DNA of 37,164 nt from a virus. The stretch's first letter is position 1, and the number at the start of each line of letters is the position of its first letter. A program made the position numbers and the translations under genes. Positions 15,976 through 22,558 of the stretch are shown piece by piece. Where the stretch lies: the IMG/VR virus record IMGVR_UViG_3300050821_000418, positions 1 to 37,164 of that record; one strand, written 5' to 3'. Under the pieces are notes generated by a model. That model was not told the origin of the DNA. It searched no databases and saw only the letters and a program-made list of their open reading frames with translations.

Positions 15976-17580
15976 ACCGTGACTTTTGTTAACCCAAACC
16001 CGTATTTTCTTAGGCACTCTCAATTCAGCCATATGCTGTAAAGCTTCTATTGTTGTTGCTGGTGGTTCTGATTTGTGCCGTTGTCTCCACCAGTTTCTAG
16101 CTTTAACACTTGGCAATCCTGGATGTTCAAGGTAAACCCATTCTTTGAAACTTTGCATTCCGCCGTTCGTAAAATACGTTACTTTCATACTTTGCGGCGA
16201 ACCTACTTTATTGTGGGGTGCATATATAACACGATATACATCAAAAGACTCCACAATAGGAAGGTCACTAGCAAGGATAGCATCAGTTCCGGCTTTTGCA
16301 ACAAGTTTAGTTTTGAAAGTAAATTCTTCACCGCAATTGCAACATACTCTTGCGCTCGCATGATTATATGCTCCACAAGCATCACAAAGCTTTACCGGAG
16401 GATCGCCAACTTTTTCACCTTTACGACGCGGGATAATTGGATCGTTAATTGGGCCAAGACGCGGAACATTTTTTCCAAAGTCTAATACTAAACAATTATC
16501 TGCCGAATTAGTTGGTCGTGTACCACGCCCTAATTTCTGCACATGCTTAGGAATACTCAATGTATGATTTAAGTCAACAATCATATCAATGTCGTTATGA
16601 TTAAAGCCTGTTGTGATCTTAGCAAAGCTGACAATCGATCTTAATTTGTTGGCTTTAAAAGCTTTGATAGCGGCGTCGTTATATTGTTCGTTTCTACCAT
16701 AGTGTTGTTGTTTTGAATGAACCGGAGCACAATCAACGCCAAAACTAGACAGCATTGAAGCTATGTGCTCACAATGTTCAATACCAGTTGCAAATATAAG
16801 CCATGATTGTCTATTATGTCCCGCTACAACAGCTTCTTTTAATGCAGCATAAGTTATTTCCTCTTTATCGACGGCGTGTTGCAATTGACTTGCTATAAAT
16901 TCATGACCTTGAATACCCACACTACTTATATCGATTTCCGTCTTAGTGCGTAACGGGATTAAAGGCTTCATATAGCCTTCAGCAATTAAACTATTGAAAT
17001 TTTCAATTCCAGTCAAGTCGTGAATAATATCGGTAAATATGTTTAGATTATTTCCGTTTTCGTCTACTTGAGCATCAGTTAGCAGGCCCTGACCCATTCT
17101 GAAAGGCGTAGCAGTTAGCCCAATTATTCGAATGTGAGGATTGATAGCTTTTAGTACGGCTAACACGCTAAGATATCTTGACGATGTATCCATACTAACT
17201 AAATGCGCTTCATCAATCCAAGCTATATCCCTGTGTCCGAATATAGTTGGATTTTTCGCGGCCGATTGTATATTGGCGTATACAATTGGAAAAGCAGATT
17301 GTTTTAATTTCAATCCTGCACTAAATATGCCTAAAGGTGCATTGGGCCATATCATTTGTAATACTTCAGCATTTTGCCGGATTAATTCGGATACATGAGA
17401 AAATAAAATAAAACGTTGTGTAGACCATGCTTTCATTATTCGATAAATGAAAAAGGCAGGTATTGAACTTTTGCCCGTACCAGTTGGATGAGCAATGAGC
17501 GGATTGCCTGTCGCACCGGAACTAAAATAATTCCAGATACTATTTAAAGCATCTTCTTGGTATGGGCGAGGGGAAATCAA
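15943..17580 (-). CDS. Superfamily 2 DEAH-box helicase with C-terminal zinc ribbon
   Basis: ATP-driven DNA helicase of the type found in phage replication operons. Motif I is HPTGTGKSS (31-39), motif II is DEAH (123-126), motif III is LTATPFR, and motif VI reads QKLGRGTRP before a CLVLDFGKN segment. A four-Cys zinc ribbon (LCDACG...VCCNCGEEF) follows the helicase core, and a C-terminal domain (KARNWWRQRH) ends with KFPEIVGAEW. The N-terminal start MISPRPYQEDAL is typical. It overlaps the upstream nuclease gene by four bases (ATGA), so helicase and nuclease may work together in recombination-linked replication. Confidence 0.9.
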   Translation of the reverse strand: MISPRPYQEDALNSIWNYFSSGATGNPLIAHPTGTGKSSIPAFFIYRIMKAWSTQRFILFSHVSELIRQNAEVLQMIWPNAPLGIFSAGLKLKQSAFPIVYANIQSAAKNPTIFGHRDIAWIDEAHLVSMDTSSRYLSVLAVLKAINPHIRIIGLTATPFRMGQGLLTDAQVDENGNNLNIFTDIIHDLTGIENFNSLIAEGYMKPLIPLRTKTEIDISSVGIQGHEFIASQLQHAVDKEEITYAALKEAVVAGHNRQSWLIFATGIEHCEHIASMLSSFGVDCAPVHSKQQHYGRNEQYNDAAIKAFKANKLRSIVSFAKITTGFNHNDIDMIVDLNHTLSIPKHVQKLGRGTRPTNSADNCLVLDFGKNVPRLGPINDPIIPRRKGEKVGDPPVKLCDACGAYNHASARVCCNCGEEFTFKTKLVAKAGTDAILASDLPIVESFDVYRVIYAPHNKVGSPQSMKVTYFTNGGMQSFKEWVYLEHPGLPSVKARNWWRQRHKSEPPATTIEALQHMAELRVPKKIRVWVNKSHGKFPEIVGAEW

Positions 17581-18428
17581 GTTTCACCATTTATAGATAT
17601 ATGTTGTGGACATCCGATCTTGATAAATTCTTTTGGTATTATCCCATACAAGTTGCATTTCCATTCTGCATTTTCAACCGCCGTTGCATTTCGACAACTG
17701 CGGCAATTGATTTCGACCTTAGCGCCATTATGACAGATATCAACAAAATCACAATACTTACATTCGAAATATGCGGGATTTTCAGCAATCTTAGCGGGCG
17801 GTATTTTAGCTGATATTATGTCTTGCGCTCGCTTTTCTAATTCTGTTCCAATATTCCAGTCTAACGGTACAATTTCGATTGTAATATCGCTGTCATTTTT
17901 GTTTTCGATGAGATATAGACCGTAGCGTATCCCGTAATGCTTACCGTATTGACACATTTGTTTAAAATGTTTTGGTTTTGTTTCGATAATTCCTTTAGCA
18001 GCAACTCCATTATATCCTGTCCCTGTTCCATTGGTTTTAAACTCTAAAAGATACTGCATTTGCTTATAATAACCAATACCATCAAGCGAACCACCATAAT
18101 GCCCGTTACATCCAGTTATACGATATTGTTTATCGTTATTATCTGTCAATACAACATTAAATCCAATTCCTCTTAAATATTCTGCAAATCGAGGTTCGGC
18201 ATTATGTCCAACTTGAAATAATCGTTGTATGCGTCCATCGTGAATTACTTTCTTAATCCAACGAAAACCATACCATAACTTACGATCGCAAATTTCGCCC
18301 ATTACCGAAGCGCCGAGATGTTCTCTGTGTCCCGTATTGTATTTATCCGAGCACCATTTATCTATATCCGATTTAATGGTTTCGGCTAGTTTCTTGCGAT
18401 CTTCTGGATTATTTAAATTGCAGGACAT
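17577..18428 (-). CDS. PD-(D/E)XK exonuclease, Cas4/RecB-like
   Basis: The protein has 283 aa. The nuclease core shows the helix SVMGEICDRKLWYGFRW (41-57), the acidic GGSLDG (D115) and the E-x-K of LLEFKTNG (E129, K131). The C-terminal part is Cys-rich (FECKYCDFVDICH, INCRSCRN and a later Cys), resembling the Fe-S cluster Cys of Cas4/AddB-type nucleases. Such enzymes resect DNA ends for recombination. It is directly upstream of, and coupled to, the helicase. A hairpin with T-tract lies just before its ribosome site (AGGA), so its expression may be lower than that of the SSB-like gene. Confidence 0.85.
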   Translation of the reverse strand: MSCNLNNPEDRKKLAETIKSDIDKWCSDKYNTGHREHLGASVMGEICDRKLWYGFRWIKKVIHDGRIQRLFQVGHNAEPRFAEYLRGIGFNVVLTDNNDKQYRITGCNGHYGGSLDGIGYYKQMQYLLEFKTNGTGTGYNGVAAKGIIETKPKHFKQMCQYGKHYGIRYGLYLIENKNDSDITIEIVPLDWNIGTELEKRAQDIISAKIPPAKIAENPAYFECKYCDFVDICHNGAKVEINCRSCRNATAVENAEWKCNLYGIIPKEFIKIGCPQHISINGET

Positions 18429-18438
18429 TAAATATTCC

Positions 18439-18467
18439 TAAAAATATGGGGCGGTTAAGCCCCATAT
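18439..18467 (-). terminator. Intrinsic terminator or attenuator between SSB and nuclease genes
   Basis: On the minus strand the stem ATATGGGGC pairs with GCCCCATAT around a six-base loop and is followed by TTTTT. It lies 10 bases before the nuclease start codon, with the AGGA ribosome site right after the T-run. Read-through would express the nuclease, helicase and polymerase genes; termination would favour the SSB-like protein. Confidence 0.7.
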
Positions 18468-18497
18468 AGTCAATGCGATCCTATGGCTTTTCTTATA

Positions 18498-19163
18498 TTA
18501 TCGATTGCCCCAAGGTGGCGCTTGTGATGGCGCAGCACCTTGCGACCAACCGCCACCAGTATTATTAGCCGGTGCGGGGTTTTGATTTGGTCCAGGTTGC
18601 CAGCCGCCTTGATTGCCGCTTTGAGCGGGTTGTGGATTGGTGTTTTGCTGCGGCTGGTTATTCCATCCACCATTCTGTTGAGGCTGCTGTTGAGGCTGTG
18701 GCGCGCTTTGTTGAGTTGGCGCTTTACCCGGTTCGTTACCTTGAATATCAAGTATCTTTTTCACTTCCACATAAGCGGTTGATTGCTTACTTTCACGATC
18801 AATTTGATACCCAATTTCCATCTTGCCGCGTCCACCACGCAATTCCTTACCGGCATTTTGCAAATCTGGCGAACCATCCGGCATATTCGGAAAGTTAATA
18901 CGGAAGATACCTACCGCATAACACAATGCCGAAAGCGCCTTCTGTGCAATCTCAACCGCTTGCGTAGAGCTATTCCAAAGATTATAGCGGTTTTCAATCT
19001 TGCCTGCTGGCGAAGTCAACTCGACAATAAACATTCCACCACTTTGATCCTTGGTGGATTTAGCATAGGTATTGGTGATTTGAAAATCAAAAATACCTAC
19101 AGGATGTCCTTGTCCGCCTTGTTGCGGCGTAAACTGTGTAGCGTCGAAAGTAGTGTTTTGCAT
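18498..19163 (-). CDS. ssDNA-binding-like protein with Q/N/P/G-rich tail
   Basis: The start MQNTTFDATQFTPQQ at 19163 has AAGGAA seven bases upstream and is better than the longer frame from 19205. Residues about 1-140 form a beta-rich OB-like domain (GIFDFQITNTYAKSTKDQSG, FIVELTSPAGKIENRYNLW, GKMEIGYQIDRESKQSTAYV). The C-terminal third is a long disordered tail rich in Gln, Asn, Pro, Gly and Trp ending in PPWGNR, like an SSB tail but without the acidic tip. It resembles DUF669-type phage proteins that accompany Sak4-like ATPases. Coating ssDNA during replication or recombination is the likely role. Confidence 0.7.
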   Translation of the reverse strand: MQNTTFDATQFTPQQGGQGHPVGIFDFQITNTYAKSTKDQSGGMFIVELTSPAGKIENRYNLWNSSTQAVEIAQKALSALCYAVGIFRINFPNMPDGSPDLQNAGKELRGGRGKMEIGYQIDRESKQSTAYVEVKKILDIQGNEPGKAPTQQSAPQPQQQPQQNGGWNNQPQQNTNPQPAQSGNQGGWQPGPNQNPAPANNTGGGWSQGAAPSQAPPWGNR

Positions 19164-19216
19164 TTTAGTTTCCTTAATTTTAGCAGTCTGGTGATTGAGG
19201 GCCAACTACAACCGTG

Positions 19217-19483
19217 TTAAAACGTTTCCGGTTTTGCGATTGATCGAACCATAGCCATGAAACCTTGTTGCAAGTTTGTACGAGCTATGGCAAGCCAACG
19301 TTTATCGATAGCAGGTATGTCCATTTCAAGAGCGTCGCAAGTTTTGCCAACTTCTGTTGCCAAATCTTTAATCGAGTTAAACGCCTTATCGTATCTTTGC
19401 TTAAAATCGTCAGTCTCCGTTAAGGCTTTCGGTAGCGGCATTCGTTCGGCTGCTATATCTGCCCCGCGCTCTTGTTCTGACAT
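19217..19483 (-). CDS. Acb2/Tad1 hairpin-domain-like protein (candidate anti-CBASS sponge)
   Basis: From the ATG at 19483 (GGAAAGGAAAG just upstream) the product starts MSEQERGADIAAERMPLPKA and ends RWLAIARTNLQQGFMAM, then VRSIAKPETF. The ending R-W-x-A-I-x-x-T-x-L-Q-x-G-x-M-A-x-x-R-x-[IV]-A-x-P matches my memory of Acb2/Tad1-type helical hairpin proteins, which bind cyclic nucleotides and block CBASS or Thoeris defence. The two-helix build (KQRYDKAFNSIKDLATEVG, then the RW helix) also fits. An upstream ATG at 19558 overlaps the previous stop and would add 25 residues. The function is inferred from pattern only. Confidence 0.55.
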   Translation of the reverse strand: MSEQERGADIAAERMPLPKALTETDDFKQRYDKAFNSIKDLATEVGKTCDALEMDIPAIDKRWLAIARTNLQQGFMAMVRSIAKPETF

Positions 19484-19554
19484 CGTTCTTTCCTTTCCTA
19501 CTTTTTCATATTCTATTTTTGATCCGCTTGAAGTGTGAATTAATTTATAATCAT

Positions 19555-20220
19555 TCATTGCATAGCCTTTATCACCAATTTTCCAAAATGCGGTTCCTCA
19601 TATTCAGCTAATGATCCGGTTCTATCTCTCGCCAGCACGTCTATGGTGCCTACACACTGAAAGCTTTTTAATTGCCCCATTCCAGGTATATTGTGAATAC
19701 CCAAATGCAAAATTTCATCGTATAAATATGGAATATCTGCATTAAGTTGTTGTCCGGGCCAATAAGGCTTTCTGAAACCATTTTCTTGTGTGACTTGTTT
19801 GGCGATAAGATATATATGCTTTTCGCGTGTATAATAAAGCGTTCTAAGATGCTTTATGGTTTCGGTTGCCATTTGTCCATAAGCCGCCAAACCGTGTTTA
19901 TTGGATTTAAGAGCACCTTGCAAATAGATATCTGCCATCTGACTTGTACTGTCAACAGCTAGAGTATCAAAATTTTTCGTTTCAGCCGAATTGAAAAACC
20001 ACGAAAAGAAATCCTCGATAGCTTTAATGTCAAAGCCTAACCATGTGGGCACATTTGAATTACGCATTGATAATAAGCCGGGTTCGCAAGCTAACATGAC
20101 GGGACGCGGACAAGTGTTGATTAATGGAGTTTTACCGCTACCAGCATCACCATAGATGATTGATTTTACACCGAACGTTTGTGCAAATTCTTTTGCCGGA
20201 CGAAGTGAACGAATATCCAT
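19555..20220 (-). CDS. Sak4-like ATPase (AAA_24/RecA-like), phage recombination
   Basis: The 221-aa protein has Walker A GDAGSGKT (24-31), a Walker B-like FDTLAVDSTSQM near 84-95, and the typical CEPGLLSM and YLIAKQ strands. Single-domain RecA-like proteins of this type (Sak4, AAA_24) promote single-strand annealing or strand exchange with an SSB partner in phages. Here the SSB-like protein is two genes downstream, and nuclease and helicase follow. It begins one base inside the previous stop and overlaps the next possible ATG by four bases. Confidence 0.85.
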   Translation of the reverse strand: MDIRSLRPAKEFAQTFGVKSIIYGDAGSGKTPLINTCPRPVMLACEPGLLSMRNSNVPTWLGFDIKAIEDFFSWFFNSAETKNFDTLAVDSTSQMADIYLQGALKSNKHGLAAYGQMATETIKHLRTLYYTREKHIYLIAKQVTQENGFRKPYWPGQQLNADIPYLYDEILHLGIHNIPGMGQLKSFQCVGTIDVLARDRTGSLAEYEEPHFGKLVIKAMQ

Positions 20221-20402
20221 TAAATATTTCTCACTTGTTTAATAGCTCTGCACTCGTAAGGATGTAAATTGCTAAATGCAAATGGATTGTTAAAAGGAAT
20301 TGAAACACAATAACCTTTATTTTCCATTTTCTTTTTCCATTTTTCAGCTTCGATCATTTTGGAAAAATGACCATCAATAGTTTCTCTAATAATACTTTTC
20401 AT
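20220..20402 (-). CDS. Small hypothetical protein, 60 aa
   Basis: The protein is basic with an early amphipathic helix (SKMIEAEKWKKKMENKG) and a more hydrophobic end (VSIPFNNPFAFSNLHPYE). Its ATG overlaps by four bases (ATGA) the stop of the displaced tail at 20399-20452. It resembles no family I know. Confidence 0.6.
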   Translation of the reverse strand: MKSIIRETIDGHFSKMIEAEKWKKKMENKGYCVSIPFNNPFAFSNLHPYECRAIKQVRNI

Positions 20403-20577
20403 TTCTTACCTTTCTTCGGTTCTTTAATCTCTAATGACGGCGCAGCATCATCATTCTATTATTATTGGATTTGCAATAAGCTTGTCAAGATGACTTTTAT
20501 CCCATCGACGTTTATTGCCAGCCGACATAGAGCATGTTATTGATTTTATTTTTGATTGTATATATTGCAAGTATCAT
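20399..20577 (-). pseudogene. Broken GIY-YIG endonuclease insert plus displaced gene tail
   Basis: After the upstream stop, an ATGA-coupled frame (20577-20512) reads MILAIYTIKNKINNMLYVG then WQ and a stop. This is the GIY-YIG N-terminal motif (Y-T-I-x-N-K-x-N...Y-V-G). The next frame (20528-20451) reads SAGNKRRWDKSHLDKLIANP, the expected continuation. Restoring one TCGGC unit at the junction would rejoin them as LYVGSAGNKRRW, so a five-base loss is the simplest cause. The last part (20452-20399) reads DDAAPSLEIKEPKKGKK and a stop, a second copy of the upstream gene's C-terminus (DASPSLEIKTPKAKK). Confidence 0.65.
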
Positions 20578-21119
20578 TTTTTAGCTTTCGGCGTTTTTAT
20601 TTCAAGAGAAGGTGATGCATCTGTTATTTCTAACATTTCATTTACGATTGTCAAAACACTAGCAGCAAACTTATCACCATCTTTAGCTTGTTCTTGTAAA
20701 TTGCGATACTCTGTTAAGAGGAATGACGGCGACCAACTTACTAAACGTTCTGCAACGAATGGTCCCATATTACCCATTAAAGCAATACGATCTAAACAGT
20801 TTTCCACAATCTTATTATCAGCCAATTTATAATTGAATTTGATATTTGCCTTTAATTCGTAATTATTCCCTAATTCAATGGTGTTTACACCTTCTTTAGG
20901 GGATGGGAATGCTCTAGTTACAATGTATTTACGCAATTCCATTTCAGCTTCTTTAGCATCGGACAAGGCTTTCTTTTTGCTGTCCCATAGCATTAGAAGC
21001 TGATCTTGATTTAAAGTGTCCCAAGGGTTAGCTGTTGGACCTTCGGGCCAAGAGGCTTTATATGTTGCATCACCCGGAACAGTTCCGGGAGGCGGACTCC
21101 AATTACTATTCCAATTCAT
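20574..21119 (-). CDS. Conserved phage protein next to Sak4, 181 aa
   Basis: Pro/Trp-rich N-terminus (NWNSNWSPPPGTVPGDATY), then a helical middle (LLMLWDSKKKALSDAKEAEM) and a beta-rich part (NTIELGNNYELKANIKFNYK). It resembles phage proteins of the DUF7173 kind that sit beside Sak4/SSB modules; I hold this assignment loosely. A DNA-recombination helper role is inferred from context. Its C-terminus (DASPSLEIKTPKAKK) is duplicated downstream after a GIY-YIG remnant, so the present end may have been supplied by the insertion. Confidence 0.65.
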   Translation of the reverse strand: MNWNSNWSPPPGTVPGDATYKASWPEGPTANPWDTLNQDQLLMLWDSKKKALSDAKEAEMELRKYIVTRAFPSPKEGVNTIELGNNYELKANIKFNYKLADNKIVENCLDRIALMGNMGPFVAERLVSWSPSFLLTEYRNLQEQAKDGDKFAASVLTIVNEMLEITDASPSLEIKTPKAKK

Positions 21120-21120
21120 T

Positions 21121-21372
21121 TTAATCTACCTTATAAATACCGATACAATGTTCGCCATCATCAGCCTGTAATCTATGATAAGCCCCGCAATTACCCTTAA
21201 TAGCTAATTTGTCATTTAATGTATGCACACTTCCAGCTTCAAAGCATTCATCAAATCCACCATCAACTTCAACTCTATCGCCAGCTTGCAATTGTGAAAG
21301 TTTAGCCCATGGACGGCCGTTTGTGTCATGTGTATTTTTGTCATGCGTGCTTCTTATATCATGTGTGCTCAT
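21121..21372 (-). CDS. Hypothetical protein, 83 aa
   Basis: The N-terminus repeats a THD motif three times (STHDIRSTHDKNTHDTNG). The remainder is a small beta domain (LQAGDRVEVDGGFDECFEAG, LAIKGNCGAYH) with three Cys. Function unknown. It starts three bases after the previous small gene and is one base from the next. Confidence 0.65.
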   Translation of the reverse strand: MSTHDIRSTHDKNTHDTNGRPWAKLSQLQAGDRVEVDGGFDECFEAGSVHTLNDKLAIKGNCGAYHRLQADDGEHCIGIYKVD

Positions 21373-21375
21373 TTG

Positions 21376-21555
21376 TCATATTCCTATTTTTTGCATCATT
21401 TCTTTTAACTTATCGCTTGTAGTCATACCTTCATAATGTAAACAAATACCATTTAACACTATTTCTAAAACATTTTTAACTCTTTCAGACGGATTTTCTA
21501 TGCGTGATAGCAAGTCATATGCACATAGCAATTCGTTAACTGTAATAGGCTGCAT
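21376..21555 (-). CDS. Small hypothetical protein, 59 aa
   Basis: The ORF MQPITVNELLCAYDLLSRIE... ends KLKEMMQKIGI and fills the gap between two neighbours (one and three bases away). It is helical with an acidic/basic mix and no motif I recognise. Its end carries the AGGA that may serve as ribosome site of the next gene. Confidence 0.65.
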   Translation of the reverse strand: MQPITVNELLCAYDLLSRIENPSERVKNVLEIVLNGICLHYEGMTTSDKLKEMMQKIGI

Positions 21556-21556
21556 T

Positions 21557-21817
21557 TCAATTTAATCCTTTTGCTGTTCCGCTATTGACCGTTCTTTCTT
21601 CAATCATTGGTGATTGATCGATAATCTGACAAGAGTGTGTTTGAATGGCATAGCAACAACATCCCGTTTGGTCAACAAAAGGATTACCATTATCATCTAA
21701 TATTTGAATTACTCCCATAATGACTAATTTATGTTTAATGACGGTGCCATCAGCAAGAGTGATATACATCCAAGGTTCGTCGGTTTTGAGAATTTGAACG
21801 GGACGGGATTTTGGCAT
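21557..21817 (-). CDS. Hypothetical protein, 86 aa
   Basis: Beta-rich sequence: WMYITLADGTVIKHKLVIMG followed by VIQILDDNGNPFVDQTG and a CCCYAIQTHSC cluster. Similar proteins appear as unassigned members of phage replication operons. One base separates it from each neighbour. Confidence 0.65.
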   Translation of the reverse strand: MPKSRPVQILKTDEPWMYITLADGTVIKHKLVIMGVIQILDDNGNPFVDQTGCCCYAIQTHSCQIIDQSPMIEERTVNSGTAKGLN

Positions 21818-21818
21818 T

Positions 21819-22058
21819 TTAATAACCAGCCTCTATTAAAGAAGGATGCAATGTTAAATAATCTTTACCAGCTTGTGTTAAACGGACAGGTAAACAATTG
21901 TTTTCGTCCGGATAATTGATATTTACTTCAATAAAAGGTGGATTACAAAACGGAAGCATATATGATGATGCTAATTTTTTAGAAATATATCTACAATCTC
22001 CAAGTGAGATATTTTCAAGCAACATTTCTTCTTCTTTTGTAAATTTTGGTATTACCAT
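21819..22058 (-). CDS. Hypothetical protein, 79 aa, first gene of the leftward operon
   Basis: A TGGAG lies about a dozen bases upstream of the start. The sequence is mixed alpha/beta (FTKEEEMLLENISLGDCRYI, then a PPFIEVNINYP strand and LTQAGKDYLTLHP), the last part resembling a winged-helix-type end. As the first gene after the divergent region it could be regulatory, but no firm family is seen. Confidence 0.6.
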   Translation of the reverse strand: MVIPKFTKEEEMLLENISLGDCRYISKKLASSYMLPFCNPPFIEVNINYPDENNCLPVRLTQAGKDYLTLHPSLIEAGY

Positions 22059-22086
22059 TTGTCATTTCTCCATTTGAATAATTAAA

Positions 22087-22224
22087 GCTAGCTTGGCATC
22101 GATCTATTGCAGGTATCAAGCAGTGGATTTATCCACCCTTCCCTGGAACTGTCGCCGTTAAGCCGCCCCTGTGACCCGGGTTCATGGTTAATAGCTGAAT
22201 AGTCTACTTAGTCTCCAAGCTAGC
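22087..22224. other. Divergent intergenic structured region bounded by a 10-bp inverted repeat
   Basis: The 279-base gap between the leftward operon (starts 22058) and the rightward gene at 22338 contains GCTAGCTTGG (22087-22096) and its exact complement CCAAGCTAGC (22215-22224). Inside are GTGGA-TTTA-TCCAC (hairpin near 22122), a CCCGGG centre and AGTCTACTTAGTCT. No ORF fits. It could be a replication origin, a structured RNA or a control region for both operons. Clear -35/-10 pairs were not found by eye. The rest (22225-22337) holds AT-rich sequence and the AGGA of the next gene. Confidence 0.5.
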
Positions 22225-22337
22225 CGAATATCGATTTAGCCTATGGAAAAAGCACTGTCAATAGCAAAAATGGTCTTGTGGAATAGAATTTTTTATGGCA
22301 GCTTGCCGTCAAGAAATAACAATAGGAATTAAGTCTT

Positions 22338-22553
22338 ATGTTGAAGAATGGCAAATTTGCAACCAATTGGCGAAATAAGGTTACGGAACTATTAAGGAAT
22401 AGACCGTTACCGATTACATTAGAGAAAATCGAAGAAGATACAAAGATTGATAAAGCTTGGCTAAAGCTTTTAAGTCGTGGTGCAATAGATAATCCTGGTA
22501 TCAATAGAATGGAGACGTTATATAATTATTTAATTTCTATTCGAAACCGTTAA
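22338..22553 (+). CDS. Small helix-turn-helix-like protein, 71 aa
   Basis: The region ITLEKIEEDTKIDKAWLKLL, then SRGAIDNPGINRMETLYNYL, resembles a Cro/XRE-type HTH in which TLEKIEEDTKIDKAWLKLL would be the DNA-reading helices. A basic N-terminus (KFATNWRNKV) precedes it. It is the first gene of the rightward operon, beside the divergent control region, so a regulator of that region is plausible. Six bases lead to the primase gene. Confidence 0.6.
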   Translation: MLKNGKFATNWRNKVTELLRNRPLPITLEKIEEDTKIDKAWLKLLSRGAIDNPGINRMETLYNYLISIRNR

Positions 22554-22558
22554 CATTT

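Noticed and set aside
16075-17398. Plus-strand ORFs across the helicase gene
   Set aside because: Antisense of strong helicase motifs, no ribosome sites, no recognisable proteins.
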